Below, piece by piece: positions 33,708-40,714 of a stretch of 64,000 nucleotides of DNA. The translations under genes were made by a program, and so were the position numbers. Location of the stretch: assembly GCF_000716335.1 (NCBI RefSeq), contig NZ_KL591002.1, forward strand, positions 417,020 to 481,019, read 5' to 3'. This DNA is from Streptomyces sp. NRRL S-118. GTDB lineage: Bacteria; Actinomycetota; Actinomycetes; Streptomycetales; Streptomycetaceae. Position 1 is the first letter of the stretch, and each line of letters opens with the position of its first letter. The notes beneath the pieces were generated by a model. The model had not been told where the DNA came from, searched no databases, and saw only the letters and a program-made list of their open reading frames with translations.

Positions 33708-34480
33708 ACCTCTTGGACGGCCTCATCTACGGCGTCTGTGCCCTTGTCACAGCCGTTAGCGCGGCGATACGCCTGCACTACACCCGTAAGCGCCGCAGTC
33801 AAGCGATCTACCGCATCGCCCATAGGGCGAGGGTGTCGGCGTTCGCAGCCTGCTTCGTCGGCTCGCTCCTGGCGATCCCCACAATCGCCGAAGCCGTCGA
33901 TCGACTCATGGACTTCAACGAGGTCTCATCCCTCGTCTCGGACCTCGCCGCCGTTGTCTTCTGGGCAAGCCTCCAGGTCATGATCGTGGACTGGACGCAC
34001 TCACGAAGCCACGTACAGACGGGAGTCGCGGTGCGCATCTTCGCCGTGTGCTGTGTTGTCGCGGCGATGATCTGGGAGTTCCACATGGCGGACACCGCAC
34101 ACACTGAGCTGTCCACGGCCTACGCGCGTAGCGCCGACGTCAGGCTGTACCTGCTCACCTACCTCGGCTTCACAGCCGTTGCTGGGCTGGAAATCGGCGC
34201 CTTCTCTACTGGGCTGGCCGTTGCGGCCTGGCAGCAACGACGCGCAGCAGCAACCGGACTGTCCATAGCTGCCGCCGGGGGCATCTTCGGCGTCGCCCAT
34301 GCACTCAGCCGGAGCGCGTACATCATCGCGGACCGGACCGGGCACGCCTGGCCGCTGTCCGTCGAAAACGCCGTCAGCCCCGCTTTGGCGGGGCTCTCCA
34401 TCATCTGTGTGGCCACCGGTCTCGCACTGGCCACCATCGGCTACAACATCAGCCCCAAAGGCGCGCGCCGTGCGGCTTAA
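33704..34480 (+). CDS. Multi-spanning membrane protein, MAB_1171c-like
   Basis: 258 residues with about seven hydrophobic segments (LIYGVCALVTAVSAAI, AFAACFVGSLLAIP, LAAVVFWASLQVMIVDW, IFAVCCVVAAMIWEF, YLGFTAVAGLEIGAF, AAAGGIFGVAHALS, GLSIICVATGLALATIGY). The TTG start at 33704 overlaps the XRE gene stop. The architecture resembles the MAB_1171c-type putative transporters or sensors that sit next to XRE regulators in Streptomyces. It may sense a membrane signal for the regulator; function unknown. The 3' end overlaps the converging recombinase gene by four bases. Confidence 0.7.
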   Translation: MNLLDGLIYGVCALVTAVSAAIRLHYTRKRRSQAIYRIAHRARVSAFAACFVGSLLAIPTIAEAVDRLMDFNEVSSLVSDLAAVVFWASLQVMIVDWTHSRSHVQTGVAVRIFAVCCVVAAMIWEFHMADTAHTELSTAYARSADVRLYLLTYLGFTAVAGLEIGAFSTGLAVAAWQQRRAAATGLSIAAAGGIFGVAHALSRSAYIIADRTGHAWPLSVENAVSPALAGLSIICVATGLALATIGYNISPKGARRAA

Positions 34481-35451
34481 GCGGACTTCTCCTCAGCCTC
34501 CGCGCCCCACCGGCGCCAATGCAGTGCCACCCGGTCCGCGTCCACGGTGCGAGAGCCCCTGGACGCGGCCGGGTACACGGCCACCCTCTCCAGCATGAGG
34601 ACCAGGACGCCCTTCTTCGCCTTCATCGGCGCGTGCTTCCACCAACGCACGAGATCCGGGATGTCGCCCACCGGCACGTGCTTGGCCTGCTCCAAGAAGC
34701 GAGCCTTCGTCTCACCCTCACGGATCAGATGCTTGAGCTCCTTGTCGGCCGCCCTGAACGCCTTGAGCGACATATCTGACGACCGCGCGTAGTCCTCTCC
34801 CAGCTTCTTCTGCCGACGGCGCGCGGCAGCCGCCTCCCTGCGCAACACGGCGGCCTGGGCCAGCAGTTCATCTCGCGCCTGACCAATCAGCGCGCTGACC
34901 TCCGGCTTGGCCAACTCCGCCAGCACGTGCTCAGCGACGTACGTCTCCAGCAGATCAGCATTGATACGGACCTTGCCGCACCCGCCCGGATGCTGCGCGG
35001 TGCTGGGCGCACACCGGTAGCCGCGGCTGCCTCGGTTCGAGGGAGAGGAGCCCAGCGAAGTCGCGCACAGCCCGCAGGTACCCATCAGACCCGAAATCAG
35101 ATACTCGCGCTGTGGTGCCCGCTGCTTGTCGGGGTCATGGACAGGGCGCATGGCACGGATGGCCTCGAAGTCCTCCCGAGGGATGATCGCGGGGCCGCCC
35201 GTTTCGACGAGGTTGCCGTTCTCGTCTTCCTCCAGGCCGGCGATGGCCGGGTGATCGAGCACGTTTGCCAGGACGTCTGGCTTCCACAGGCCACCGCGCG
35301 TCGTGCGGTACCCCTCGGCGTTCATCCACTCCGTGATGGCGGGATAGGGCTGCTTGAGCAACCGTCGCGAGGCGGCAGCACGAATGCCCTCCGCCTCGCT
35401 CTCGCGCACCCGCCGGTACGCCATGTCCTCAAAGCCGTACAGCCTCGGCAT
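34477..35451 (-). CDS. Serine recombinase-like protein lacking the catalytic domain
   Basis: 324 residues. It begins directly in the recombinase DNA-binding domain (YGFEDMAYRRVRESEAEGIRAA, YPAITEWMNAEGYRTTRGGLWKPDVLANVLDHPAIAGL), followed by the zinc ribbon GLCATSLGSSPSNRGSRGYRCAP with a second Cys pair, and a coiled coil (LLAQAAVLRREAAAARRRQ, AFRAADKELKHLIREGE). The N-terminal resolvase domain with the nucleophilic Ser is absent, yet a proper ATG with GGAGGGGCGAGGAG exists. Either a decayed large serine integrase with a re-initiated fragment or a DNA-binding factor derived from one. No upstream resolvase fragment was seen up to the excisionase gene. Confidence 0.75.
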   Translation of the reverse strand: MPRLYGFEDMAYRRVRESEAEGIRAAASRRLLKQPYPAITEWMNAEGYRTTRGGLWKPDVLANVLDHPAIAGLEEDENGNLVETGGPAIIPREDFEAIRAMRPVHDPDKQRAPQREYLISGLMGTCGLCATSLGSSPSNRGSRGYRCAPSTAQHPGGCGKVRINADLLETYVAEHVLAELAKPEVSALIGQARDELLAQAAVLRREAAAARRRQKKLGEDYARSSDMSLKAFRAADKELKHLIREGETKARFLEQAKHVPVGDIPDLVRWWKHAPMKAKKGVLVLMLERVAVYPAASRGSRTVDADRVALHWRRWGAEAEEKSA

Positions 35452-35499
35452 CTCCTCGCCCCTCCTACCGACCCCCTTTAGTGAACTAGTTTACCGAAG

Positions 35500-35514
35500 A
35501 TAGGTCACATTGTT
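35500..35514 (+). promoter_or_regulatory. Recurrent 12-base motif, copy C
   Basis: The plus strand reads AGATAGGTCACATTGTTGG, one base different from copies A and B in the core. It lies between the recombinase-like gene and the excisionase-like gene. On the minus strand it overlaps a possible promoter, TTGAGT-N16-TATCTT, for the recombinase-like gene. Confidence 0.5.
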
Positions 35515-35558
35515 GGAAACTCAACAAACACCCCAGGATCACGCGCCGCCTCCGTCGA

Positions 35559-35819
35559 TCACGTACTCACCCCCGCGTCCCGGCGCTGCTCGATGCCGAG
35601 GACCTTCCACAGCTCCACCGTTGGCACCCGGACTGTGCCGCCTAGCGGGAGCGTCCGAACAGGGAACTTCCCATTGCGGATCAGCTCGTACGCCTTGTCT
35701 CGGCCAATTCCCAGAGCACGCCCGGCAGTTGTCACGTTGACCGTGGCCGGAAGAGCCAGCAGCTCCTCCAGACCCATCGCTCCGGCCGAAGCCTGTCCGC
35801 CCGCTTCCTGAGCAGTCAT
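35559..35819 (-). CDS. Excisionase-like winged-helix DNA-binding protein
   Basis: 86 residues from ATG 35819; ATG 35777 (MGLEELLALPATVNV) gives 72 residues and is equally credible, since neither has a clear binding site. VTTAGRALGIGRDKAYELIRNGKFPVRTLPLGGTVRVPTVELWKVLG is the MerR-like HTH_17 fold of phage excisionases (read in parts). It would bend attachment-site DNA and direct the neighbouring integrase toward excision. It is divergent from the integrase with about 165 bases between. Confidence 0.75.
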   Translation of the reverse strand: MTAQEAGGQASAGAMGLEELLALPATVNVTTAGRALGIGRDKAYELIRNGKFPVRTLPLGGTVRVPTVELWKVLGIEQRRDAGVST

Positions 35820-35983
35820 CGCGTTGGTCGCAATCTCCCCCGCGCCAACTTGTCAGCAACTTTACAACGCTGTCCGACACCCCCAGCAAGATCAAGAGAG
35901 ATCACGCCAGACACGTACGGACACGTACGCACGGCGACGACTGGCTGTGATCCAAGCAACAGTCAACAGGGAGCAGGGGTCGG

Positions 35984-37873
35984 ATGTTCGAGCCGAGCTA
36001 CTACAGGCGGTGCCAGTGCAAGGGACCACTCAAGGACAAGAAGGGCAACCCCGTCCTCGACGCCGACGGCAACCCCAAGATCGGATCCATCGGCACGACG
36101 TGCCCCAAGCTAGGCAAGGGGCACGGTACCTGGAACTTCTACTTCGAGCTCGAACCAGCCGAGGGCGGCGCCCGCCAGCGGGTACGCCGCGGCGGCTTCG
36201 CCAAGTTGGAAGACGCCAAGAAGAAGGCCAGGGAGATCTACGACGCCGCCATGGCCGGCGGCGACGTGCTGTCCGATGAGAAGTGCGGCGACTTCTTCCT
36301 GCGATGGATCAAGGCGAAGAAGTCCCTGGCCCGTACGACCCGCCACGGCTACGAGGAGCACATCAACAACTACCTCCTCCCGTATCTCGGGCACATCAAG
36401 TGCCGCGACCTCAAGGTTCGGCACCTCGACAAGATGTACGACGCGATCGAGCAGGAGAACGCCCAGCGGATCCTCCGTCGGCTCCGTGTCGACGAGCTCC
36501 AGAAGAAGCGCGACGCCGCGCACCGGGCCTGGGTGAAGACGGCGGGCTATGCCAAGAAGGAGGAGCGCCGCGCCGCGCGCCGGGCATTTCTCGACGCGAA
36601 CGCAGAGCTGCGCGAGGGCAAGAAGGGGCTGCGGAAGGTCACCTCCGCAGCCACGATGCACCGCATCAACGACACCCTCAGCTCGGCACTGTCCTGGGGC
36701 ATCAAGCGCGAACAGCTCTTCCAGAGGAACTGGGCCCAGCTCGTGGAGCTGCCGCCAGTCACTCGGCCCAAGCCGCTCGTCTGGACTCCCGAGCGCATCG
36801 AGCACTGGAAGCGCACCGGCGACAAGCCCGGCCCGGTCATGGTCTGGACACCGGAACTGACCGGCCAATTCCTCGACTTCGTCAAGGACGACTGGCTCTA
36901 CGAGCTGTGGCACAGCTTCATCTTCCTGGGCCCCCGCCGCGGCGAGATGGCCGCTCTGCCCTGGACGGAGGTCAGCCTCGATGCCCTGTGGCTACGGATC
37001 TCCCAGCAGATCGTCGAGGTGGCGTACGAGCTGTACGGAGAAGCGCCGAAGGCCGACAGCGTTCGCACCCTGTCCCTGAGTCTGGAGTCCGGGGACCACC
37101 TCGCCGCCTTTCGCGCGAAGCAGGAGAAGCAGCGCCAGGAGTGGGGGGACGCCTACGTCGAGAGCGGCCGGGTGTGGACGCATGAGAACGGCGAGGCGCT
37201 GCACCCCGACTGGATATCCCGACGCTTCACCCGCCTGGTCGAGCAGTCCGGCCTGCCGCCGGTCCGCCTCCACGACCTGCGCCACCTCGCCGCCACCCTG
37301 TCCCTGCTCGCCGGGCACGACATCAAGGTCGTCCAAGAGAAGCTGGGGCACTCCTCGCGCCAGATCACCTCCGACACGTACACCAGCGTGCTGCCCGAGA
37401 TGCTGCGGGCCGAGGCCGAGTCGGTCATGGCCGTCGTACCCCGCGACGTGCCCTTCCAGGTGCGCACGCCGCTGGCGATCCCCGAGACGGCGTGGCGAAA
37501 CGACATCGCGGTCTTCTTCGCCCACGGTGCACGCCAGTCAGGTGACACCTGGGTCGTGGGAGCGCAGGCCCAACCCGACTCCGATCTCCTCGGCGTGATC
37601 ACCCTCGCCGGCCGGGGCCAAGACGACGCCGCCAACGCGGCCGTGAAATGGATACGCGACCACTGCACCGCACACGACCTGGAGATGGTCCGGGCCGAGA
37701 ACTTCAACGACCGGTACCCGGAGGAGCAGCGAGCCGACTACTCGCTCACGCGCTTCACGATCGCCCGCTCCGAGTCTCCAGGCCTGGACGGCTGGACGCT
37801 TCCGACAGGCTTGCCGCCCGCAGCATCCCGGACCGCCCGCCGGGCCTCGAAAGGGCGCCGGAAGGCGGCGTGA
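35984..37873 (+). CDS. int: Tyrosine recombinase (integrase), long form
   Basis: 629 residues, longer than the usual 380-480. The N-terminus has a Cys-rich segment (RRCQCKGPLKDKKG, TTCPKLGKGH) before the arm-binding domain. The catalytic domain shows FLGPRRGEMAALPW (first Arg near 315), LHDLRHLAATLSLLAGHDIKVVQEKLGHSS (H-x-x-R near 429, read in parts) and SDTYTSVLPEM with the nucleophilic Tyr near 465. About 150 residues follow the Tyr, without known motif, ending basic. The ATG at 35984 has GGGAGC upstream. It ends 149 bases from the tRNA gene it probably targets. Confidence 0.9.
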   Translation: MFEPSYYRRCQCKGPLKDKKGNPVLDADGNPKIGSIGTTCPKLGKGHGTWNFYFELEPAEGGARQRVRRGGFAKLEDAKKKAREIYDAAMAGGDVLSDEKCGDFFLRWIKAKKSLARTTRHGYEEHINNYLLPYLGHIKCRDLKVRHLDKMYDAIEQENAQRILRRLRVDELQKKRDAAHRAWVKTAGYAKKEERRAARRAFLDANAELREGKKGLRKVTSAATMHRINDTLSSALSWGIKREQLFQRNWAQLVELPPVTRPKPLVWTPERIEHWKRTGDKPGPVMVWTPELTGQFLDFVKDDWLYELWHSFIFLGPRRGEMAALPWTEVSLDALWLRISQQIVEVAYELYGEAPKADSVRTLSLSLESGDHLAAFRAKQEKQRQEWGDAYVESGRVWTHENGEALHPDWISRRFTRLVEQSGLPPVRLHDLRHLAATLSLLAGHDIKVVQEKLGHSSRQITSDTYTSVLPEMLRAEAESVMAVVPRDVPFQVRTPLAIPETAWRNDIAVFFAHGARQSGDTWVVGAQAQPDSDLLGVITLAGRGQDDAANAAVKWIRDHCTAHDLEMVRAENFNDRYPEEQRADYSLTRFTIARSESPGLDGWTLPTGLPPAASRTARRASKGRRKAA

Positions 37874-37934
37874 GGGCGCTTCTGTCCACTGGATCGCCCC
37901 CGCGTCCACTGTGTGTCCACTGGATCTTGGTCTG

Positions 37935-37986
37935 AACGTATGAACGGGGGGCACCACCTTGGAGTGGTGCCCCCCGTTCATACGTT
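37935..37986. terminator. Perfect 23-base-pair hairpin between integrase and tRNA gene
   Basis: The arms 37935-37957 and 37964-37986 are perfectly complementary, with the loop CTTGGA. It lies 62 bases after the integrase stop and 35 bases before the tRNA 3' end. It should stop transcription from both sides and may also be part of the attachment region. Confidence 0.75.
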
Positions 37987-38021
37987 TCCGCAGGTAGAAA
38001 CGGTTCTCCCCGCGTAGTGAG

Positions 38022-38098
38022 TGGTGGGGCGGGTGGGACTCGAACCCACGGCCGACGGATTATGAGTCCGCTGCTCTAACCGGCTGAGCTACCGCCCC
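38022..38098 (-). tRNA. tRNA with CAU anticodon (Met or Ile2), probable integration target
   Basis: A full cloverleaf: acceptor GGGGCGG/CCGCCCC, D-arm GCTC...GAGC, anticodon stem CGGA/TCCG with loop CTCATAA (anticodon CAU), T-arm GTGGG-TTCGAGT-CCCAC, discriminator A and encoded CCA at 38024-38022. An elongator Met or lysidine-modified Ile2 tRNA cannot be separated by eye. Its 3' end faces the integrase, the usual arrangement of an island integrated into a tRNA 3' half; the gene is intact because the element restores it. Confidence 0.9.
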
Positions 38099-38301
38099 TT
38101 ACGGCGCGTCGCGCACATTTGTGCGCGCCGTCTGCCGCAGCATAGCCGCTCATACGATCTCCTGCTCCGGATGGTCGGCATCGCACGCCCATGAGGACTG
38201 TGCCGAGCCCCGTATGGTTCCCTGTCCTGCGAGAACGTCCCGAAATGATCGTGGAGCATCCTGCCGAAGGAGCCGGGAAACCGAGGGAGCCGGGAACGCG
38301 A

Positions 38302-38329
38302 AAGAGGACCCCCTCCCGGAGGTCCTCTT
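38302..38329 (-). terminator. Terminator after the tRNA-Asn genes
   Basis: AAGAGGACC (38302-38310) pairs with GGTCCTCTT (38321-38329). It lies ten bases beyond the 3' end of the first tRNA-Asn on the minus strand, as expected for a terminator of that transcript. Confidence 0.6.
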
Positions 38330-38338
38330 CCGACACCG

Positions 38339-38411
38339 CTCCCCCGGCTGGACTCGAACCAGCAACCCTCCGGTTAACAGCCGAATGCTCTGCCAATTGA
38401 GCTACAGGGGA
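38339..38411 (-). tRNA. tRNA-Asn (GTT)
   Basis: Acceptor TCCCCTG/CGGGGGA, D-arm GCTC-AATTGGCA-GAGC, anticodon loop CTGTTAA (GTT), T-arm GCTGG-TTCGAGT-CCAGC; discriminator G; CCA is not encoded. The second, nearly identical gene lies five bases upstream in the same transcript; they differ in the anticodon stem and T-stem. Confidence 0.93.
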
Positions 38412-38416
38412 TCGCG

Positions 38417-38489
38417 CTCCCCCGACTGGACTCGAACCAGTAACCTGCCGGTTAACAGCCGGCTGCTCTGCCAATTGAGCTACAGGGGA
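38417..38489 (-). tRNA. tRNA-Asn (GTT), second copy
   Basis: Same structure as its neighbour, with anticodon loop CTGTTAA and T-arm ACTGG-TTCGAGT-CCAGT. First gene of the tandem pair. The presence of two Asn tRNAs is the normal Streptomyces arrangement and marks the return to core chromosome. Confidence 0.93.
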
Positions 38490-38660
38490 TTGCTGCGTTG
38501 CACCGAACGTACCTCCCAGGGACCTCCCCGGGCGGCGCGCGCTCGCTGCGACACATACATTAGCGCAAGCAGGGGGGTGCTCCGCCAATCGGTATCCCGG
38601 GATGATCCCCGGCCCTCAGGGTAGGCGGCCAGCACCGACGCCTTCGGAAGGGTGGCAGCC

Positions 38661-38960
38661 ATGCGGTACAAGCTGACGTTCATCGTGGGACTGGCCCTCG
38701 GGTACGTGATCGGCACCCGGGCCGGACGGGAGCGGTACGAGCAGTTGCGCAAGACCGCGCGCGACTTCTCGCAGAACCCGTCGGTGCGCAACGCCGCCGA
38801 GTCCGCCGCGCACACCGGGCGGGAGGTGGCCGAAAAGGCGATGCACGCCGTGAGCGACAAGGTCGGCGACCGGATGCCCGACTCGGTCGCCGAGCGGGTG
38901 CGTTCGCTCCGGGAGCGCGGCCACGGCGGCCAGGACGAGTGGGGAACCAGCAATACCTAG
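38661..38960 (+). CDS. YtxH-like small membrane-anchored protein
   Basis: 99 residues. One N-terminal membrane helix (LTFIVGLALGYVIGTRAGRERYEQL) with the YtxH GYxxGxRAGRExY signature, then a charged amphipathic helix region (VRNAAESAAHTGREVAEKAMHAVSDKV). Function unknown; probably envelope-associated. ATG 38661 is preferred over the in-frame GTG 38652 because GGAAGG is at the right distance. Confidence 0.75.
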   Translation: MRYKLTFIVGLALGYVIGTRAGRERYEQLRKTARDFSQNPSVRNAAESAAHTGREVAEKAMHAVSDKVGDRMPDSVAERVRSLRERGHGGQDEWGTSNT

Positions 38961-39011
38961 GATGTGGACCCGTCGGACGCGCCGGGACATGCCCCGAGTG
39001 CGGCAGAATCT

Positions 39012-40466
39012 ATGCCCATGGGGATAGTCGCCGGGTTGGACAGTTCGTCGGGTTTCACGCGCATCGTCGTCTGCGACACGGACACGGGTGCGGTGCTGCG
39101 GCAGGGCTACGCACCGCACCCCGTCGACCCGAAGGCCACCGAGGTGGACCCGCAGGCGTGGCTGCTCTCCCTCGGGGAGGCCGCTTCCGGCGGCCTGCTG
39201 GAGGGTGTGCAGGCCATCGGTGTCTCCGCGCAGCAGCACGGGCTGCTGCCGCTGGACCGGCAGGGTGCCCTCGTGCGCCCCGCGCTGGTCGGCAACGACA
39301 AACGCGCGCAGGTCGCCGCCGCGGACCTCATCGAGGCCTTCGGCGGCCGTCAGGCGTGGGCCGAGGCCGTCGGCTGCGTACCGCAGGCGGCGCAGCCGGT
39401 GGCGAAGCTGCGCTGGCTGGCGCGTACGGAACCGGAGGCCGCCGCACGCGTCGCGATGCTGATGCAGCCGCACGACTGGCTGGTGTGGCAGTTGCTGGGC
39501 CGCCCGGTGCGCCGGACCACCGACCGGGGCGCCGCCTCCGGGACCGGGTACTGGTCGGCCGGAGCCGGTGCCTACCGGCCCGATGTGGTGGAGCTGGCGC
39601 TGGGGCACCAGGCCGCGCTGCCCGAGGTGCTCGGGCCGGCCGAGGCGGCGGGGATGACCCCCGAGGGGCTGCTGATCTCCGCGGGTACCGGCGAGACGAT
39701 GGCCGCGGCGCTCGGCCTGGGGCTCGGTCTCGGTGACGCGGTGGTGTCGCTCGGCGCCTCCGGTTCGGTGATGGCCGTCCACCACGAGGCGCTCGCCGAC
39801 CCGCACGGGATGATCACGGCGTTCGCGGACGCGGCGGGCATGCACCTGCCGGTCGTGTACGTGTCGAACGCGGTCCGGGCGCTGCGCGGGACCGCGGAGA
39901 TGCTGGGCGCGGAGAGCCTGGAGGAGCTGTCGGCGCTGGCGCTCAAGTCGACGCCCGGAGCCTCCGGGCTCGTGCTGCTGCCGTACCTGGAGGGCGAGCG
40001 GACGCCGCAGCTGCCGCACACGGCCGGCACCCTGAGCGGTCTGCGCCGTGAGTCGATGAAGCCCGAGCACCTGGCACGGGCGGCGTTCGAGGGCATGCTG
40101 TGCTCGCTGGCCGAGGCGATGGACGTGCTGCGCGGACGGGGCGTGGAGGTACGGCGGGTGTTCCTGCTGGGCGCGGCCGCCGAGCTGCCCGCCGTGCAGG
40201 CCGCCGCCCCCGCGATCTTCGGCGCCCAGGTCGTCGTACCGCAGCCCGCGGACTACGCGGCGCTGGGCGCGGCGCGGCAGGCGGCCTGGGCGCTGGGGGT
40301 GTCGCACGGCATGCTGTCGCCGCAGGCGCCGCCGGCCTGGCAGTCCGCCGCGATGCAGGTCTTCGAGCCGGGCGAGGAGCTGGCGATGGGACAGGCGGTG
40401 CGGCAGCAGTACCGGGCGACCCGGGACCAGCTGCACCCCGGCGCGTTCGCCGCGTCGCAGGCCTGA
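39012..40466 (+). CDS. xylB: FGGY-family carbohydrate kinase, xylulokinase-like
   Basis: 484 residues from ATG 39012 (or 39018). N-terminal GIVAGLDSSSGFTRIVVCD is the phosphate-1 loop; ISVSAQQHGLLPLD-type VSAQQHGL with the catalytic region, MQPHDWLVWQLLG and the C-terminal VFLLGAAAELPAVQAAAPAIFGAQVVVPQPADYAALGAA (read in parts) are FGGY features. It phosphorylates D-xylulose or a similar sugar with ATP. No xylose isomerase or transporter is adjacent, so the substrate is uncertain. The gene stands alone between the YtxH-like gene and the ABC exporter. Confidence 0.8.
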   Translation: MPMGIVAGLDSSSGFTRIVVCDTDTGAVLRQGYAPHPVDPKATEVDPQAWLLSLGEAASGGLLEGVQAIGVSAQQHGLLPLDRQGALVRPALVGNDKRAQVAAADLIEAFGGRQAWAEAVGCVPQAAQPVAKLRWLARTEPEAAARVAMLMQPHDWLVWQLLGRPVRRTTDRGAASGTGYWSAGAGAYRPDVVELALGHQAALPEVLGPAEAAGMTPEGLLISAGTGETMAAALGLGLGLGDAVVSLGASGSVMAVHHEALADPHGMITAFADAAGMHLPVVYVSNAVRALRGTAEMLGAESLEELSALALKSTPGASGLVLLPYLEGERTPQLPHTAGTLSGLRRESMKPEHLARAAFEGMLCSLAEAMDVLRGRGVEVRRVFLLGAAAELPAVQAAAPAIFGAQVVVPQPADYAALGAARQAAWALGVSHGMLSPQAPPAWQSAAMQVFEPGEELAMGQAVRQQYRATRDQLHPGAFAASQA

Positions 40467-40714
40467 CGGCCGCCGCCGGTGGCCTCCCGGACGCACGCGT
40501 ACCGCGGGTGATGCGGGCGTGCACGTACGACGGGTGCACGGGGGTGCGCACGTACGGTGCCTGCTCGGGGTGCGCGGGTCGGCGCGTGCCGCACGCCTGC
40601 CCCACGGGCGCGTACCCGCGCGCGGGCAACGCCTCCGCGCGCGGGGCCGGGTGCTCGTGAGCGTCGGGGAAAACGGCTCGTAACGCGCCCGGCCGGGGGG
40701 AGATAGTTGATGGT

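Noticed and set aside
40467..40714. Repeated GTGCACGTACG-like sequences before the ABC exporter
   Set aside because: Short imperfect GC-rich repeats without a stable fold or known regulator pattern.
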